A DNA stretch of 18,973 nt from an uncultured Atopostipes sp. (GTDB lineage Bacteria > Bacillota > Bacilli > Lactobacillales > Carnobacteriaceae_A), in NCBI GenBank assembly GCA_910588235.1, contig CAJUOQ010000037.1:1-18973 (forward strand), read 5' to 3'. The notes beneath the pieces were generated by a model, which saw nothing but the letters and a program-made list of their open reading frames with translations, ran no database searches and was not told where the DNA came from. Positions 7,447 to 14,113 of this stretch are shown one piece after another. The translations under genes and the position numbers were made by a program. The first letter of the stretch is position 1. Every line of letters starts with the position of its first letter.

Positions 7447-8154
7447 TTGGAAAAGCATATCACGTTAAAAGGGACAAATGAAGGTTATTTTTTGCTCTTA
7501 AATGAGGAATCAAGTTTAGATGAGATTAAAGAAAATCTCGAAACATTGTTTGAGCATTTAAAAGAAGATAATAAATATAGACAAGAATATGAACTGACGA
7601 TCGATTCTGGAAATCGAATCCTTAAAGAAGAAGTCAAAGCGTCATTGGTGAAGTCCATTAATGAACATTCAAATTTCGTGATTAAGCAATTTGCTGAAAA
7701 CGTCATTGATCGGGAATTAGCGGAACAGTGGCATAAAGAGACGACTCCTTTAATCGTCGTGCGCAATATTCGAAATGGACAGATTGTCCATAGTAAACGA
7801 GATATCATTCTAATCGGTAATATTCGTCCGGGTGGTTTGGTTCGTTCAGCAGGGAATGTTATGGTGATTGGAGATGTCCAAGGCATCATCCATGCCGGAG
7901 CTTCTGGCAATGAAGAAGCAGTGATTATTGCTCCTTTTTCATTTGATGGACAGGTTCGCATTAGTGAGCATGTTGAAATTATTGAAAATGAAGAAGACGA
8001 GGAACCGAAAGAACCGCAAGCCACAAAATCACAAATCGTCTTTTTAAATGATTTACATGTGATTGAATTTGCAGACGTGGAAGATTTAGCACGAATTCGT
8101 CCGGAATTTGCTAAAGATGTAGGAGGATTTGAAGAATGGCAAAAACAATTGTAA
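7447..8154 (+). CDS. minC: Septum site-determining protein MinC
   Basis: FtsZ assembly inhibitor (235 residues) that works with MinD to block division away from midcell. The N-terminal domain (about 1-100) is followed by the conserved right-handed beta-helix, with GNIRPGGLVRSAGNVMVIGD at about 124-143 and HAGASGNEEA at 149-158. An acidic linker (EIIENEEDEEPKE, about 177-189) leads to a C-terminal segment of about 45 residues ending at residue 235. Start choice: TTG 7447 has TAGGTAGG at 7431-7438 with an 8-nt spacer. GTG 7438 sits inside that ribosome binding site. The gene follows mreD by 9 nt and overlaps minD by 19 nt, showing tight coupling of the elongation and division-site genes. Confidence 0.93.
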   Translation: MEKHITLKGTNEGYFLLLNEESSLDEIKENLETLFEHLKEDNKYRQEYELTIDSGNRILKEEVKASLVKSINEHSNFVIKQFAENVIDRELAEQWHKETTPLIVVRNIRNGQIVHSKRDIILIGNIRPGGLVRSAGNVMVIGDVQGIIHAGASGNEEAVIIAPFSFDGQVRISEHVEIIENEEDEEPKEPQATKSQIVFLNDLHVIEFADVEDLARIRPEFAKDVGGFEEWQKQL

Positions 8155-8942
8155 TTACCTCAGGTAAAGGCGGGGTAGGGAAAACAACTTCTACTGCAAA
8201 CATCGGTACTGCTTTAGCTCTACAAGGTAAAAAAGTGTGCTTGATTGATATGGATATTGGTTTGCGTAACTTAGATGTTGTTTTAGGTTTAGAAAACAGA
8301 ATTATATATGATATCGTCGATGTGGTGGAAGGACGCGCGAAGTTGCATCAAGCGTTGATCAAAGATAAGCGTTTTGATGATCTTCTTTATTTACTCCCAG
8401 CCGCTCAACATGCCGATAAGTATTCGATTGAAGCAGAGCAAATGGTGGAAATCATTGAAGAATTAAAAGAATTTTATGATTACATATTAATTGATTCACC
8501 CGCAGGGATCGAACAAGGCTTCGAAAATTCGATCATTGCAGCGGATGCAGCAATTATCATTACCACCCCAGAGATTTCTGCGATTCGAGATGCTGACCGC
8601 ATTGTCGGTATTTTGGAACAACGTGATTTGGAACCACCGAAATTAGTCATCAATCGTATTCGGAAAGAAATGATGAATGATGACGATGTGATGGATGTGG
8701 AAGATATTACACGCCATTTATCCATTGAATTGTTAGGCATTATCTATGATGATGATCAAGTCGTTCGGACTTCAAATAAAGGAAATCCGGTCGTATTAAA
8801 CCCTGATTATGATTCAAGTAAAGGGTATCGAAATATTGCTCGCCGAATTTTAGGAGAGTCCGTACCGTTACTCACGATTAAAGAAGAGGAAGAGAAATTA
8901 CCTTTTTGGAAACGACTTTTCCGCTTTGGAAGAAAAGATTAA
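8136..8942 (+). CDS. minD: Septum site-determining ATPase MinD
   Basis: Membrane-associated P-loop ATPase of the ParA/MinD class, 268 residues, that recruits MinC to the membrane. The deviant Walker A motif is KGGVGKT at 11-17, with the signature lysine K11 and catalytic lysine K16. The MinD motif LIDMDIGLRNLDVVLGLENR is at about 36-55, and the Walker B aspartate lies in DYILIDSPAG. The C-terminus LPFWKRLFRFGRK forms a basic amphipathic helix, the membrane-targeting sequence of the family. ATG 8136 is preceded by AGGAGG (8121-8126) inside the end of minC, giving a 19-bp overlap. No minE is seen, as expected for Gram-positive bacteria that use DivIVA or MinJ instead; neither is in the window. 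It is the last gene of the unit. Confidence 0.97.
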   Translation: MAKTIVITSGKGGVGKTTSTANIGTALALQGKKVCLIDMDIGLRNLDVVLGLENRIIYDIVDVVEGRAKLHQALIKDKRFDDLLYLLPAAQHADKYSIEAEQMVEIIEELKEFYDYILIDSPAGIEQGFENSIIAADAAIIITTPEISAIRDADRIVGILEQRDLEPPKLVINRIRKEMMNDDDVMDVEDITRHLSIELLGIIYDDDQVVRTSNKGNPVVLNPDYDSSKGYRNIARRILGESVPLLTIKEEEEKLPFWKRLFRFGRKD

Positions 8943-8956
8943 ATATCCAGTGAAGA

Positions 8957-8991
8957 AAAGCAGTCGATGTGAAAACACGGCTGCTTTTTTT
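8957..8991 (+). terminator. Rho-independent terminator after minD
   Basis: AAGCAGTCGATGT (8958-8970) pairs with ACACGGCTGCTT (8975-8986) around a GAAA loop, with one bulge and one G-U pair, followed by seven T. It closes the mre-min unit. Confidence 0.85.
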
Positions 8992-9005
8992 AATGATAAG
9001 CGCTA

Positions 9006-9047
9006 TAAAAACTCGCCACTGCTAATGAAGCCAGTGACGAGTTTTTT
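9006..9047 (-). terminator. Terminator of the LysM deacetylase gene, possibly bidirectional
   Basis: AAAACTCG-C-CACTG (9008-9021) pairs with CAGTG-A-CGAGTTTT (9032-9045) around a loop of about 10 nt, with one mismatch. On the minus strand the stem is followed by five T after the deacetylase stop; on the plus strand it is followed by six T, so it could also back up the minD terminator. Confidence 0.8.
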
Positions 9048-9060
9048 GTTGTTATTCTCG

Positions 9061-10089
9061 TTATTGAATCTTTAACACTTGCCCGATGCGGATGACATTG
9101 ACATTTTTAATGTTATTTGTTTGAGCGATTTTCGTCACCGTGGTGTTATATTTTCGGGCGATGGAATAAAGCGTGTCGCCTCGCTTCACGGTATACGTTC
9201 GAACAGGGGCTGGCTTAGGTGTAACAGTTCCTGGCAGCTTCAATACTTGCCCGACGCGGATCAGGTTGATATTTTTAATATTGTTTGCTTGCGCTAATTT
9301 TGAGATGGTTGTGTTGTATTTTCTAGCAATTGAATATAAGGTATCGCCTTTTTTAACAGTATAAGTGATGCCGGTTGGAGCGGTAGACGGTTGCTTCATC
9401 AACTGAGATATTGTGACGAATTTATAACCTTTATTTTTAATCGCAGGAATCAAACGATCTAAAGCGGCGGCGGTATTTTTAGCCCCGTAACCCGCATGCA
9501 TTAAGATAATAGCCCCTGGTTGCAGGCCATTCATGACACGATTGTAGATCGTCGTCGTTGCGTTTCCGGTCCAGTCCAAGGTATCGATCGTCCAGTGAAA
9601 AGTATACGTGTATCCTGCATTGCCGACGGTATTTAAAACATTTGAGTTCGTACTACCATAAGGAGCACGGAAATAGGGTTTGGTTGTTTTGCCCGTTATA
9701 TTTTTAATGATGGTTTCGGTTTGATTTAATTGTGTCTTCATTTGCGCCGCAGAGAGCTTCGTAAAGTCTGGATGATTATAAGAGTGGTTTCCGATGTCGT
9801 GTCCTTTAGCGACGGTGTTTCGCACCATTTGTGGGTGGTTTTGAGCGCCGGTTCCTGTCAGAAAGAAAGTAGCTTTTACATTGTGTTTATCTAAGATTTG
9901 AAGAATTTTTGCATAATTCGTCCCATCTGAGCCATCATCAATAGTTAAGGCGACAATTTTTTCGGAAGTATTTCCTTTATTGACCCAACGAGAAGGAGCA
10001 GCGGTAGCTAGAGGAGCAGCTGTGAGAAATAAAAGGAGAGCAACGAGTGCCAACAGACTTATCTTACGTAAGCCCGATAACTTTTTCAT
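9061..10089 (-). CDS. Secreted polysaccharide deacetylase with two C-terminal LysM domains
   Basis: Predicted extracellular NodB-family (carbohydrate esterase 4) deacetylase of 342 residues acting on peptidoglycan or chitin-like N-acetylated sugars. A signal peptide (about 1-30, ending ATA/AP) is followed by the NodB domain (about 44-230). Its motifs are TIDDG with D51 and D52 (canonical TFDDG), the metal site HSYNH with H102 and H106, RAPYG at 141-145, IDTLDW at 168-173 and LMHAG with H198. Two LysM domains (about 241-285 and 297-341), nearly identical in the core GDTLYSIARKYNTT, would hold it on the cell wall. Start choice: the second ATG, at 10089, has AGAGGG with a 6-nt spacer; the ATG at 10095 directly abuts that site. 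It is convergent with minD and monocistronic. Modification of the cell's own wall, for example lysozyme resistance, is plausible but not shown. Confidence 0.93.
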   Translation of the reverse strand: MKKLSGLRKISLLALVALLLFLTAAPLATAAPSRWVNKGNTSEKIVALTIDDGSDGTNYAKILQILDKHNVKATFFLTGTGAQNHPQMVRNTVAKGHDIGNHSYNHPDFTKLSAAQMKTQLNQTETIIKNITGKTTKPYFRAPYGSTNSNVLNTVGNAGYTYTFHWTIDTLDWTGNATTTIYNRVMNGLQPGAIILMHAGYGAKNTAAALDRLIPAIKNKGYKFVTISQLMKQPSTAPTGITYTVKKGDTLYSIARKYNTTISKLAQANNIKNINLIRVGQVLKLPGTVTPKPAPVRTYTVKRGDTLYSIARKYNTTVTKIAQTNNIKNVNVIRIGQVLKIQ

Positions 10090-10179
10090 AACCATCCCTC
10101 TTTTCTATGCGTGTTTGCACGATGATCCGTACTCAAGTGGAGGTGAATAGACAAGATTAGAGCTTCTTGTTTCATCTAA

Positions 10180-10208
10180 ATTATACTCCTTATGAACAAA
10201 TAAGTACA
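10180..10208 (-). promoter_or_regulatory. Candidate promoter of the LysM deacetylase gene
   Basis: On the minus strand a perfect TATAAT lies at 10180-10185 (ATTATA on plus). The hexamer 17 bp upstream, TGTACT (10203-10208), matches TTGACA at only three positions. It predicts a leader of about 85 nt. Confidence 0.45.
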
Positions 10209-10277
10209 TTTGTATATCTCGGTGAGGCGTCTTTAGATTAAAAAGTATCCTGAAAAAGAAAATAAAGTAAATTGTAT

Positions 10278-10306
10278 TTGACCTGATTTGTAAAGCTTGG
10301 TATAAT
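10278..10306 (+). promoter_or_regulatory. Sigma-A promoter of the rplU operon
   Basis: TTGACC (10278-10283), a 17-bp spacer and a perfect TATAAT (10301-10306). The predicted start near 10313 gives a leader of about 110 nt before rplU, as expected for a highly expressed ribosomal-protein operon. Confidence 0.87.
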
Positions 10307-10312
10307 ACTAAC

Positions 10313-10405
10313 GTTGTATTTGTGTAGTTCCACATCTACAACCGCTCGTATATAAGTACAAAGTGCAGAGATGCCACTTATAGCGGCGAGTCTTAGATAT
10401 TATAA
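10313..10405 (+). promoter_or_regulatory. Probable ribosomal protein L21 leader
   Basis: The rplU leader folds into two hairpins. The first is TGTAG (10323-10327) with CTACA (10336-10340). The second is a long arm in which CCGCT (10342-10346) pairs with AGCGG (10382-10386) and ATAAGT (10352-10357) pairs with ACTTAT (10376-10381). A structured L21 leader upstream of rplU is an established cis element of low-GC Gram-positive bacteria, proposed to allow autoregulation. Assignment rests on position and structure; a covariance-model search was not possible here. Confidence 0.7.
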
Positions 10406-10422
10406 TAGGAGGTGCAACAAAT

Positions 10423-10731
10423 ATGTACGCAATTATTGAAACAGGTGGAAAACAATTTTCCGTTGAAGAAGGACAAGAAATTTATGTCGAAAAATTACCT
10501 GGTGAAGCTGGCGAGACAGTAACTTTTGACGAAGTTTTATTTGTTGGTGGAGACGATGCAAAATTCGGTACACCATTCGTTGAAGGCGCAAGTGTTGAAG
10601 CAAAAATTGAAAAACATGGTCGCGCGAAAAAAGTAACGACTTTCCGTTACCTACGTCGTAAAGACTCTCACCGTAAACAAGGACATCGTCAACCTTATAC
10701 AAAATTAACGATTGAATCAATTAAAGCATAA
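10423..10731 (+). CDS. rplU: 50S ribosomal protein L21
   Basis: Large-subunit ribosomal protein of 102 residues that binds 23S rRNA. The opening MYAIIETGGKQFSVEEGQ and the C-terminal RRKDSHRKQGHRQPYTKL segment are characteristic of L21, and the length is normal. AGGAGGTG (10407-10414), followed by an 8-nt spacer, fixes ATG 10423. It is first in the rplU-prp-rpmA order that is conserved across Firmicutes; prp begins 15 nt after its stop codon. Expression is probably driven by the promoter at 10278 and modulated by the leader. Confidence 0.98.
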   Translation: MYAIIETGGKQFSVEEGQEIYVEKLPGEAGETVTFDEVLFVGGDDAKFGTPFVEGASVEAKIEKHGRAKKVTTFRYLRRKDSHRKQGHRQPYTKLTIESIKA

Positions 10732-10745
10732 AGAGTGATGTTTGC

Positions 10746-11087
10746 ATGATTTATGCCCATTTTAATTATAAAAACGATCAAGTGATGAATTATTCGCTCT
10801 CAGGTCACGCTGAGTCAGGACCTTATGGACATGATCTAGTCTGTGCGGCTGTCTCCGCGCTTACGATCGGGACGGCTAATAATTTATCACGACTCGCAGA
10901 GATTGAACCTGAAATTGACGCCAATCAAGAAGAAGGTGGCTTTATAGAAATTGTTTTACCGTCTCAGATGGATAAAAACCAACAAGAAACGGCACAAATT
11001 CTACTAAAAGCCTTATATTATTCTTTATTGGATATTCAAGAAGAGTATCAGGAATATATCTCTGTTTCTAAAACAAACAATGAATAA
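10746..11087 (+). CDS. prp: Ribosomal-processing cysteine protease Prp (YsxB family)
   Basis: Cysteine protease of 113 residues that removes the N-terminal extension of ribosomal protein L27, an essential processing step known from Staphylococcus aureus and inferred for other Firmicutes that encode the extension. The catalytic pair is seen as H21 in SLSGHAESGPYG and C33 in DLVCAAVSAL, matching the family's GHA...DxVCAAxS pattern. Its substrate is encoded directly downstream: the rpmA product carries the cleavage motif. The ribosome binding site is weak (GAGTGAT at 10732-10738), which may keep levels below those of the flanking ribosomal proteins. It lies between rplU and rpmA, as in most Firmicutes. 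Confidence 0.93.
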   Translation: MIYAHFNYKNDQVMNYSLSGHAESGPYGHDLVCAAVSALTIGTANNLSRLAEIEPEIDANQEEGGFIEIVLPSQMDKNQQETAQILLKALYYSLLDIQEEYQEYISVSKTNNE

Positions 11088-11121
11088 AAATCAGCTTACA
11101 AGTCATGGAGGTGCAACCAAT

Positions 11122-11406
11122 ATGTTAAAAATGAATTTACAATTTTTCGCTACGAGTAAAAGTGGAGGTTCAACCACAAACGGTCGAGACTCACACTCAA
11201 AACGTTTAGGTTCGAAAACTGGTGACGGCCAAATCGTTACAGGTGGTTCTATTTTATACCGTCAACGCGGTACAAAAATGCATCCAGGTAACAATGTTGG
11301 TCGTGGAGGAGACGATACATTATTTGCTAAAATCGACGGTGTCGTTAAATTTGAACGCCGTGGACGCAACAAAAAACAAGTATCCGTTTATCCAGTAGCA
11401 AATTAA
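11122..11406 (+). CDS. rpmA: 50S ribosomal protein L27, precursor form
   Basis: Large-subunit ribosomal protein of 94 residues whose mature N-terminus reaches towards the peptidyl-transferase centre. The protein starts MLKMNLQFFA and then TSKSGGSTTNGRDS; the N-terminal extension with the LQFFA motif is the Firmicutes-specific Prp cleavage site, so mature L27 should begin at T11. The body HSKRLGSKTGDGQIV and GGSILYRQRGTKMHPG is typical of L27. Start choice: GGAGGTG (11107-11113) precedes ATG 11122 with an 8-nt spacer; an in-frame ATG at 11080 overlaps the end of prp and would add 14 residues not found in the family. The operon ends at the terminator near 11411. Confidence 0.97.
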   Translation: MLKMNLQFFATSKSGGSTTNGRDSHSKRLGSKTGDGQIVTGGSILYRQRGTKMHPGNNVGRGGDDTLFAKIDGVVKFERRGRNKKQVSVYPVAN

Positions 11407-11410
11407 ATAG

Positions 11411-11470
11411 CTAAAAACTAGATCACTACTCAGTTACTTGTTAGCGGGAAGTGGTCTTTTTTAGTTTTTT
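11411..11470 (+). terminator. Rho-independent terminator after rpmA
   Basis: GATCACT (11421-11427) pairs with AGTGGTC (11450-11456), with one G-U pair. The stem is extended by flanking A-run/T-run pairing (AAAAACTA with TTTTTTAGTTTTTT), and a T tract follows. Confidence 0.82.
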
Positions 11471-11483
11471 AAGTCAGAATAAC

Positions 11484-11512
11484 TTGTCGGTTTACGGTAA
11501 ATAAGATATTAT
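11484..11512 (+). promoter_or_regulatory. Sigma-A promoter of the methyltransferase-ackA unit
   Basis: TTGTCG (11484-11489), a 17-bp spacer and TATTAT (11507-11512). The predicted start near 11519 gives a leader of about 45 nt. Confidence 0.72.
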
Positions 11513-11564
11513 GAATTAGGATATTTATTTATCAGCTAAAGAAGTAAAGGTGTGAAAATATATC

Positions 11565-12575
11565 GTGGAAACAAATGCTATGGACTTGTTTCACACATTC
11601 GATGAATCAACCCAAATACTACGAGAAGAGCTTAAGATTCCTTATTTAGAAGCTCTTATTCATACTGCTGAAAATTTGATTGACGAAGGAACGGTTTATA
11701 ATGAAGACCAAGTTCTTTCAAAAGAAATTGTGCAAAAATTAGAAGAGCTTTATCAAGAAGTCGCATTAGAAAAATTTGAACCCGAAGTTATACGGCAAGC
11801 CATGCAGTTAGCTTTATTGCGTGGGATGAAAGAGGATTATATCCAACCGAATCATCAGATGACGCCAGATTCGATCGGGTCTTTAATCGCTTATTTAATT
11901 GAGATTATTGCTGAACCGGAAGGAAAAATCCATCTTGCGGATTTATCCGTGGGAACGGGGAACCTTTTGCTTACGATCTATCACTTTTTAATGCAAAATA
12001 CGAAGCGAGAAATTGCGCTTACGGGTGTGGACAATGATGAGCTGATGCTGTCACTAGCATCGACCAACTCGACCATTCAACGCACGCCGATTAATCTGAT
12101 CTACCAAGATGCTCTAACTAATTTACTCGTCCAACCGGCAGATATTATGGTTTCTGATCTACCGATTGGTTACTATCCTTTAGAAGAGCAGTTAAGGGAC
12201 TATCAAACACAGTTCACGGATAAAGATAAAAGATCTTATAGCCACTATTTGTTAATTGAACAAGCTTTTAATTATTTAAAAGAGGGCGGCTTTGGTTTTT
12301 TCTTACTTCCAAGTAATGTATTTGATGATGAAAATACTTCCGTTCTTGTTAATTTTCTGCAAGATATAGGTTATATTCAAGGGATCATTCAGTTACCTCG
12401 AGAAATTTTCGCAAATGAAGCCTCGCGAAAATCGGTGTTTGTTGTCCAGAAAAAAGGCGATAACGCCAAACAAATGGGGGACGTTTTACTCAGTAATGCA
12501 CCGGATTTCAAAGATTTTGAAGCAATGAAATCGTTCCTTGGTGAAATTACAAAGTGGAAAAATGAAAATAAATAA
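11565..12575 (+). CDS. ytxK: Class I SAM-dependent methyltransferase, YtxK-like
   Basis: Protein of 336 residues related to the N6-adenine DNA methyltransferase fold and to Bacillus subtilis YtxK. Motif I (SAM binding) is ADLSVGTGNLL at about 125-135, where a canonical DNA N6-adenine enzyme would have DPxxGTG. At the catalytic NPPY position the sequence is SDLPIGYYP (about 197-205), so the adenine-binding motif is altered, as in YtxK relatives. The first 110 residues are helical. No specificity subunit or restriction gene is nearby, which argues against a restriction-modification role. The gene is 24 nt upstream of ackA, a pairing conserved in several Firmicutes, where competence genes often precede it; none are seen here. 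The start GTG 11565 is uncertain: AAAGG (11546-11550) is 14 nt away, and ATG 11580 is the alternative. Confidence 0.85.
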   Translation: METNAMDLFHTFDESTQILREELKIPYLEALIHTAENLIDEGTVYNEDQVLSKEIVQKLEELYQEVALEKFEPEVIRQAMQLALLRGMKEDYIQPNHQMTPDSIGSLIAYLIEIIAEPEGKIHLADLSVGTGNLLLTIYHFLMQNTKREIALTGVDNDELMLSLASTNSTIQRTPINLIYQDALTNLLVQPADIMVSDLPIGYYPLEEQLRDYQTQFTDKDKRSYSHYLLIEQAFNYLKEGGFGFFLLPSNVFDDENTSVLVNFLQDIGYIQGIIQLPREIFANEASRKSVFVVQKKGDNAKQMGDVLLSNAPDFKDFEAMKSFLGEITKWKNENK

Positions 12576-12599
12576 TATGAATTTTGAAGGAGAATAAAC

Positions 12600-13808
12600 A
12601 TGGCAAAGACAATGGCGATAAACGCTGGGAGTTCTAGTTTAAAATGGACACTTTATGAAATGCCTGAAGAAAAAGCATTGGCAACAGGAATTGTAGAAAG
12701 AATTGGTTTAAAAGATTCTGTTTTTACAATTGAATACGGCAATGATGAGAAATATGAAGATGTTTTAGACATCGACGACCATGAAGTGGCTGTTGAATTA
12801 TTATTGAAACAATTAATCGAGTTAAATGTTTTAGAAAGTTACGATGAAATCGAAGGTGTTGGTCACCGTGTGGTCGCAGGAGGAGAAATCTTCAGCGAGT
12901 CAGCACTTATCGACGATGAAGTGATTGAACAAATTGATAGTTTAATCGAACTTGCGCCGCTACATAACCCGGCGAACTTAACAGGAATTAAAGCATTCAA
13001 GAATGTTTTACCTGACATTACAAGTGTTGCTGTGTTTGATACTTCTTTCCATCAAACAATGCCAGCCGTCAATTATTTATATAGCTTACCTTATGAATAT
13101 TATGAAGACTATGACGCTCGTAAATACGGTGCGCATGGAACAAGTCATCAGTTTGTCGCTGAGCGTGCAGCAGAAATGTTAGATAAACCACTCGAAGATT
13201 TGAAAATCATTACCGCTCATTTAGGAAATGGTGCTTCAATTACTGCCGTTGAAAATGGCGAATCGGTTGATACTTCAATGGGCTTCACGCCATTAGCTGG
13301 TGTGACCATGGGTACACGTACGGGAGACATTGATGCTTCACTTATTCCATACTTAATGGAAAAACTAGAGCTCACAGATGTCCAAGATATGATTGATATC
13401 TTCAATAACGAATCAGGTTTGAAAGGTATCTCTGGGATCTCAAGCGATATGCGTGACTTAGAAGAAGCAGAAGCAAACGGCGACGAACGTGCTGAAATTG
13501 CTTTACGCATTTTTGAAGATCGTGTACGTAACTACATCGGCCAATACATTGTTAAAATGGAAGGTGTCGATGCGATTGTCTTTACAGCAGGAATTGGTGA
13601 AAATGCACCAACGACACGCGCAAACATTATGAAAAACTTTAAATTCATGGGGATCGAACTCGATGAAGAATTAAACGATGTTCGTGGTGTTGAGCGTGTT
13701 ATTTCAACAGAAGATTCAGCAGCAGAAGTCTTATTAATTCCTACCGATGAAGAAATTATGATCGCTCGTGACGTTGAATACTTCAAAAACCAACAAGCAA
13801 ATAACTAA
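12600..13808 (+). CDS. ackA: Acetate kinase
   Basis: Cytoplasmic kinase of the acetate/sugar-kinase/actin fold, 402 residues, that interconverts acetyl phosphate plus ADP with acetate plus ATP; in lactic bacteria it yields ATP from pyruvate-derived acetyl phosphate. Visible active-site elements are N8 in INAGSSSLKW, R90 in GVGHRVVAGGE, D147 in FDTSFHQTMP, H179 in YGAHGTSH, the HLGNGAS phosphate loop at 207-213, R240 in MGTRTGD, GIGENAP at 331-337 and the C-terminal PTDEE with E384. Length and motifs are normal. AAGGAG (12587-12592), followed by a 7-nt spacer, fixes ATG 12600. It is probably co-transcribed with the YtxK-like gene from the promoter at 11484. No phosphotransacetylase gene is in the window. 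Confidence 0.98.
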   Translation: MAKTMAINAGSSSLKWTLYEMPEEKALATGIVERIGLKDSVFTIEYGNDEKYEDVLDIDDHEVAVELLLKQLIELNVLESYDEIEGVGHRVVAGGEIFSESALIDDEVIEQIDSLIELAPLHNPANLTGIKAFKNVLPDITSVAVFDTSFHQTMPAVNYLYSLPYEYYEDYDARKYGAHGTSHQFVAERAAEMLDKPLEDLKIITAHLGNGASITAVENGESVDTSMGFTPLAGVTMGTRTGDIDASLIPYLMEKLELTDVQDMIDIFNNESGLKGISGISSDMRDLEEAEANGDERAEIALRIFEDRVRNYIGQYIVKMEGVDAIVFTAGIGENAPTTRANIMKNFKFMGIELDEELNDVRGVERVISTEDSAAEVLLIPTDEEIMIARDVEYFKNQQANN

Positions 13809-13832
13809 AAATAAAACAAAAGATGAAGGTTT

Positions 13833-13867
13833 AAAGGGATGTAGTTAATCACTGCATCCTTTTTTTA
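13833..13867 (+). terminator. Rho-independent terminator after ackA
   Basis: GGATGTAG (13837-13844) pairs with CTGCATCC (13852-13859), with one G-U pair and a 7-nt loop, flanked by A and T runs and followed by eight T. Confidence 0.9.
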
Positions 13868-13989
13868 TGGCATTTTATAAAAACAAAAAAGTTCCATTAA
13901 CCCTATTGAGAGGCTTACAAAGTCCAACTCATTCTCTTCTTCAAACATCTTTTTTCAATATTTATAAAAAAATCATAAAAAAGTCATTT

Positions 13990-14005
13990 TATAATCGTTT
14001 CGATT
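13990..14005 (+). promoter_or_regulatory. Candidate -10 box with an overlapping palindromic operator
   Basis: A perfect TATAAT (13990-13995) overlaps a perfect inverted repeat AATCG-TTT-CGATT (13993-14005) upstream of the sugar-importer genes. The CG-containing 13-bp palindrome is the kind of site bound by LacI-family or similar repressors. No acceptable -35 hexamer was found 16-18 bp upstream, so the promoter call is weak. Confidence 0.4.
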
Positions 14006-14075
14006 GCTAAGTAGAAGAAGAAGCAGTACTCTAGAACTATATAAAAAAAGTTGTTTTAATATACATAGACAACAA

Positions 14076-14090
14076 ATGTAAGCGAATTAA
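14076..14090 (+). promoter_or_regulatory. Candidate catabolite-responsive element (cre)
   Basis: ATGTAAGCGAATTAA matches the degenerate cre consensus WTGNAANCGNWNNCW except for an A where the late C is expected. It lies 23 nt before the lipoprotein start codon, a position where CcpA would act as a roadblock. The right half-site is poor. Confidence 0.35.
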
Positions 14091-14113
14091 AAAATAGGAA
14101 AGAGGGAAGGGAA

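Noticed and set aside
7485..8024. Minus-strand ORF of 179 codons inside minC
   Set aside because: Fully antisense to a well-supported gene, Ser-rich shadow composition, no ribosome binding site or promoter.
10105..10335. Minus-strand ORF of 76 codons upstream of the deacetylase
   Set aside because: It covers the rplU promoter region and the deacetylase leader, with no ribosome binding site or recognisable product.
11080..11121. Longer N-terminus for L27 from the upstream ATG
   Set aside because: It would overlap prp, bypass the GGAGGTG ribosome binding site and displace the known N-terminal cleavage motif.
11565..12575. Restriction-modification system
   Set aside because: Only a YtxK-like methyltransferase with altered motifs is present; there is no restriction or specificity gene, and the neighbour is ackA.
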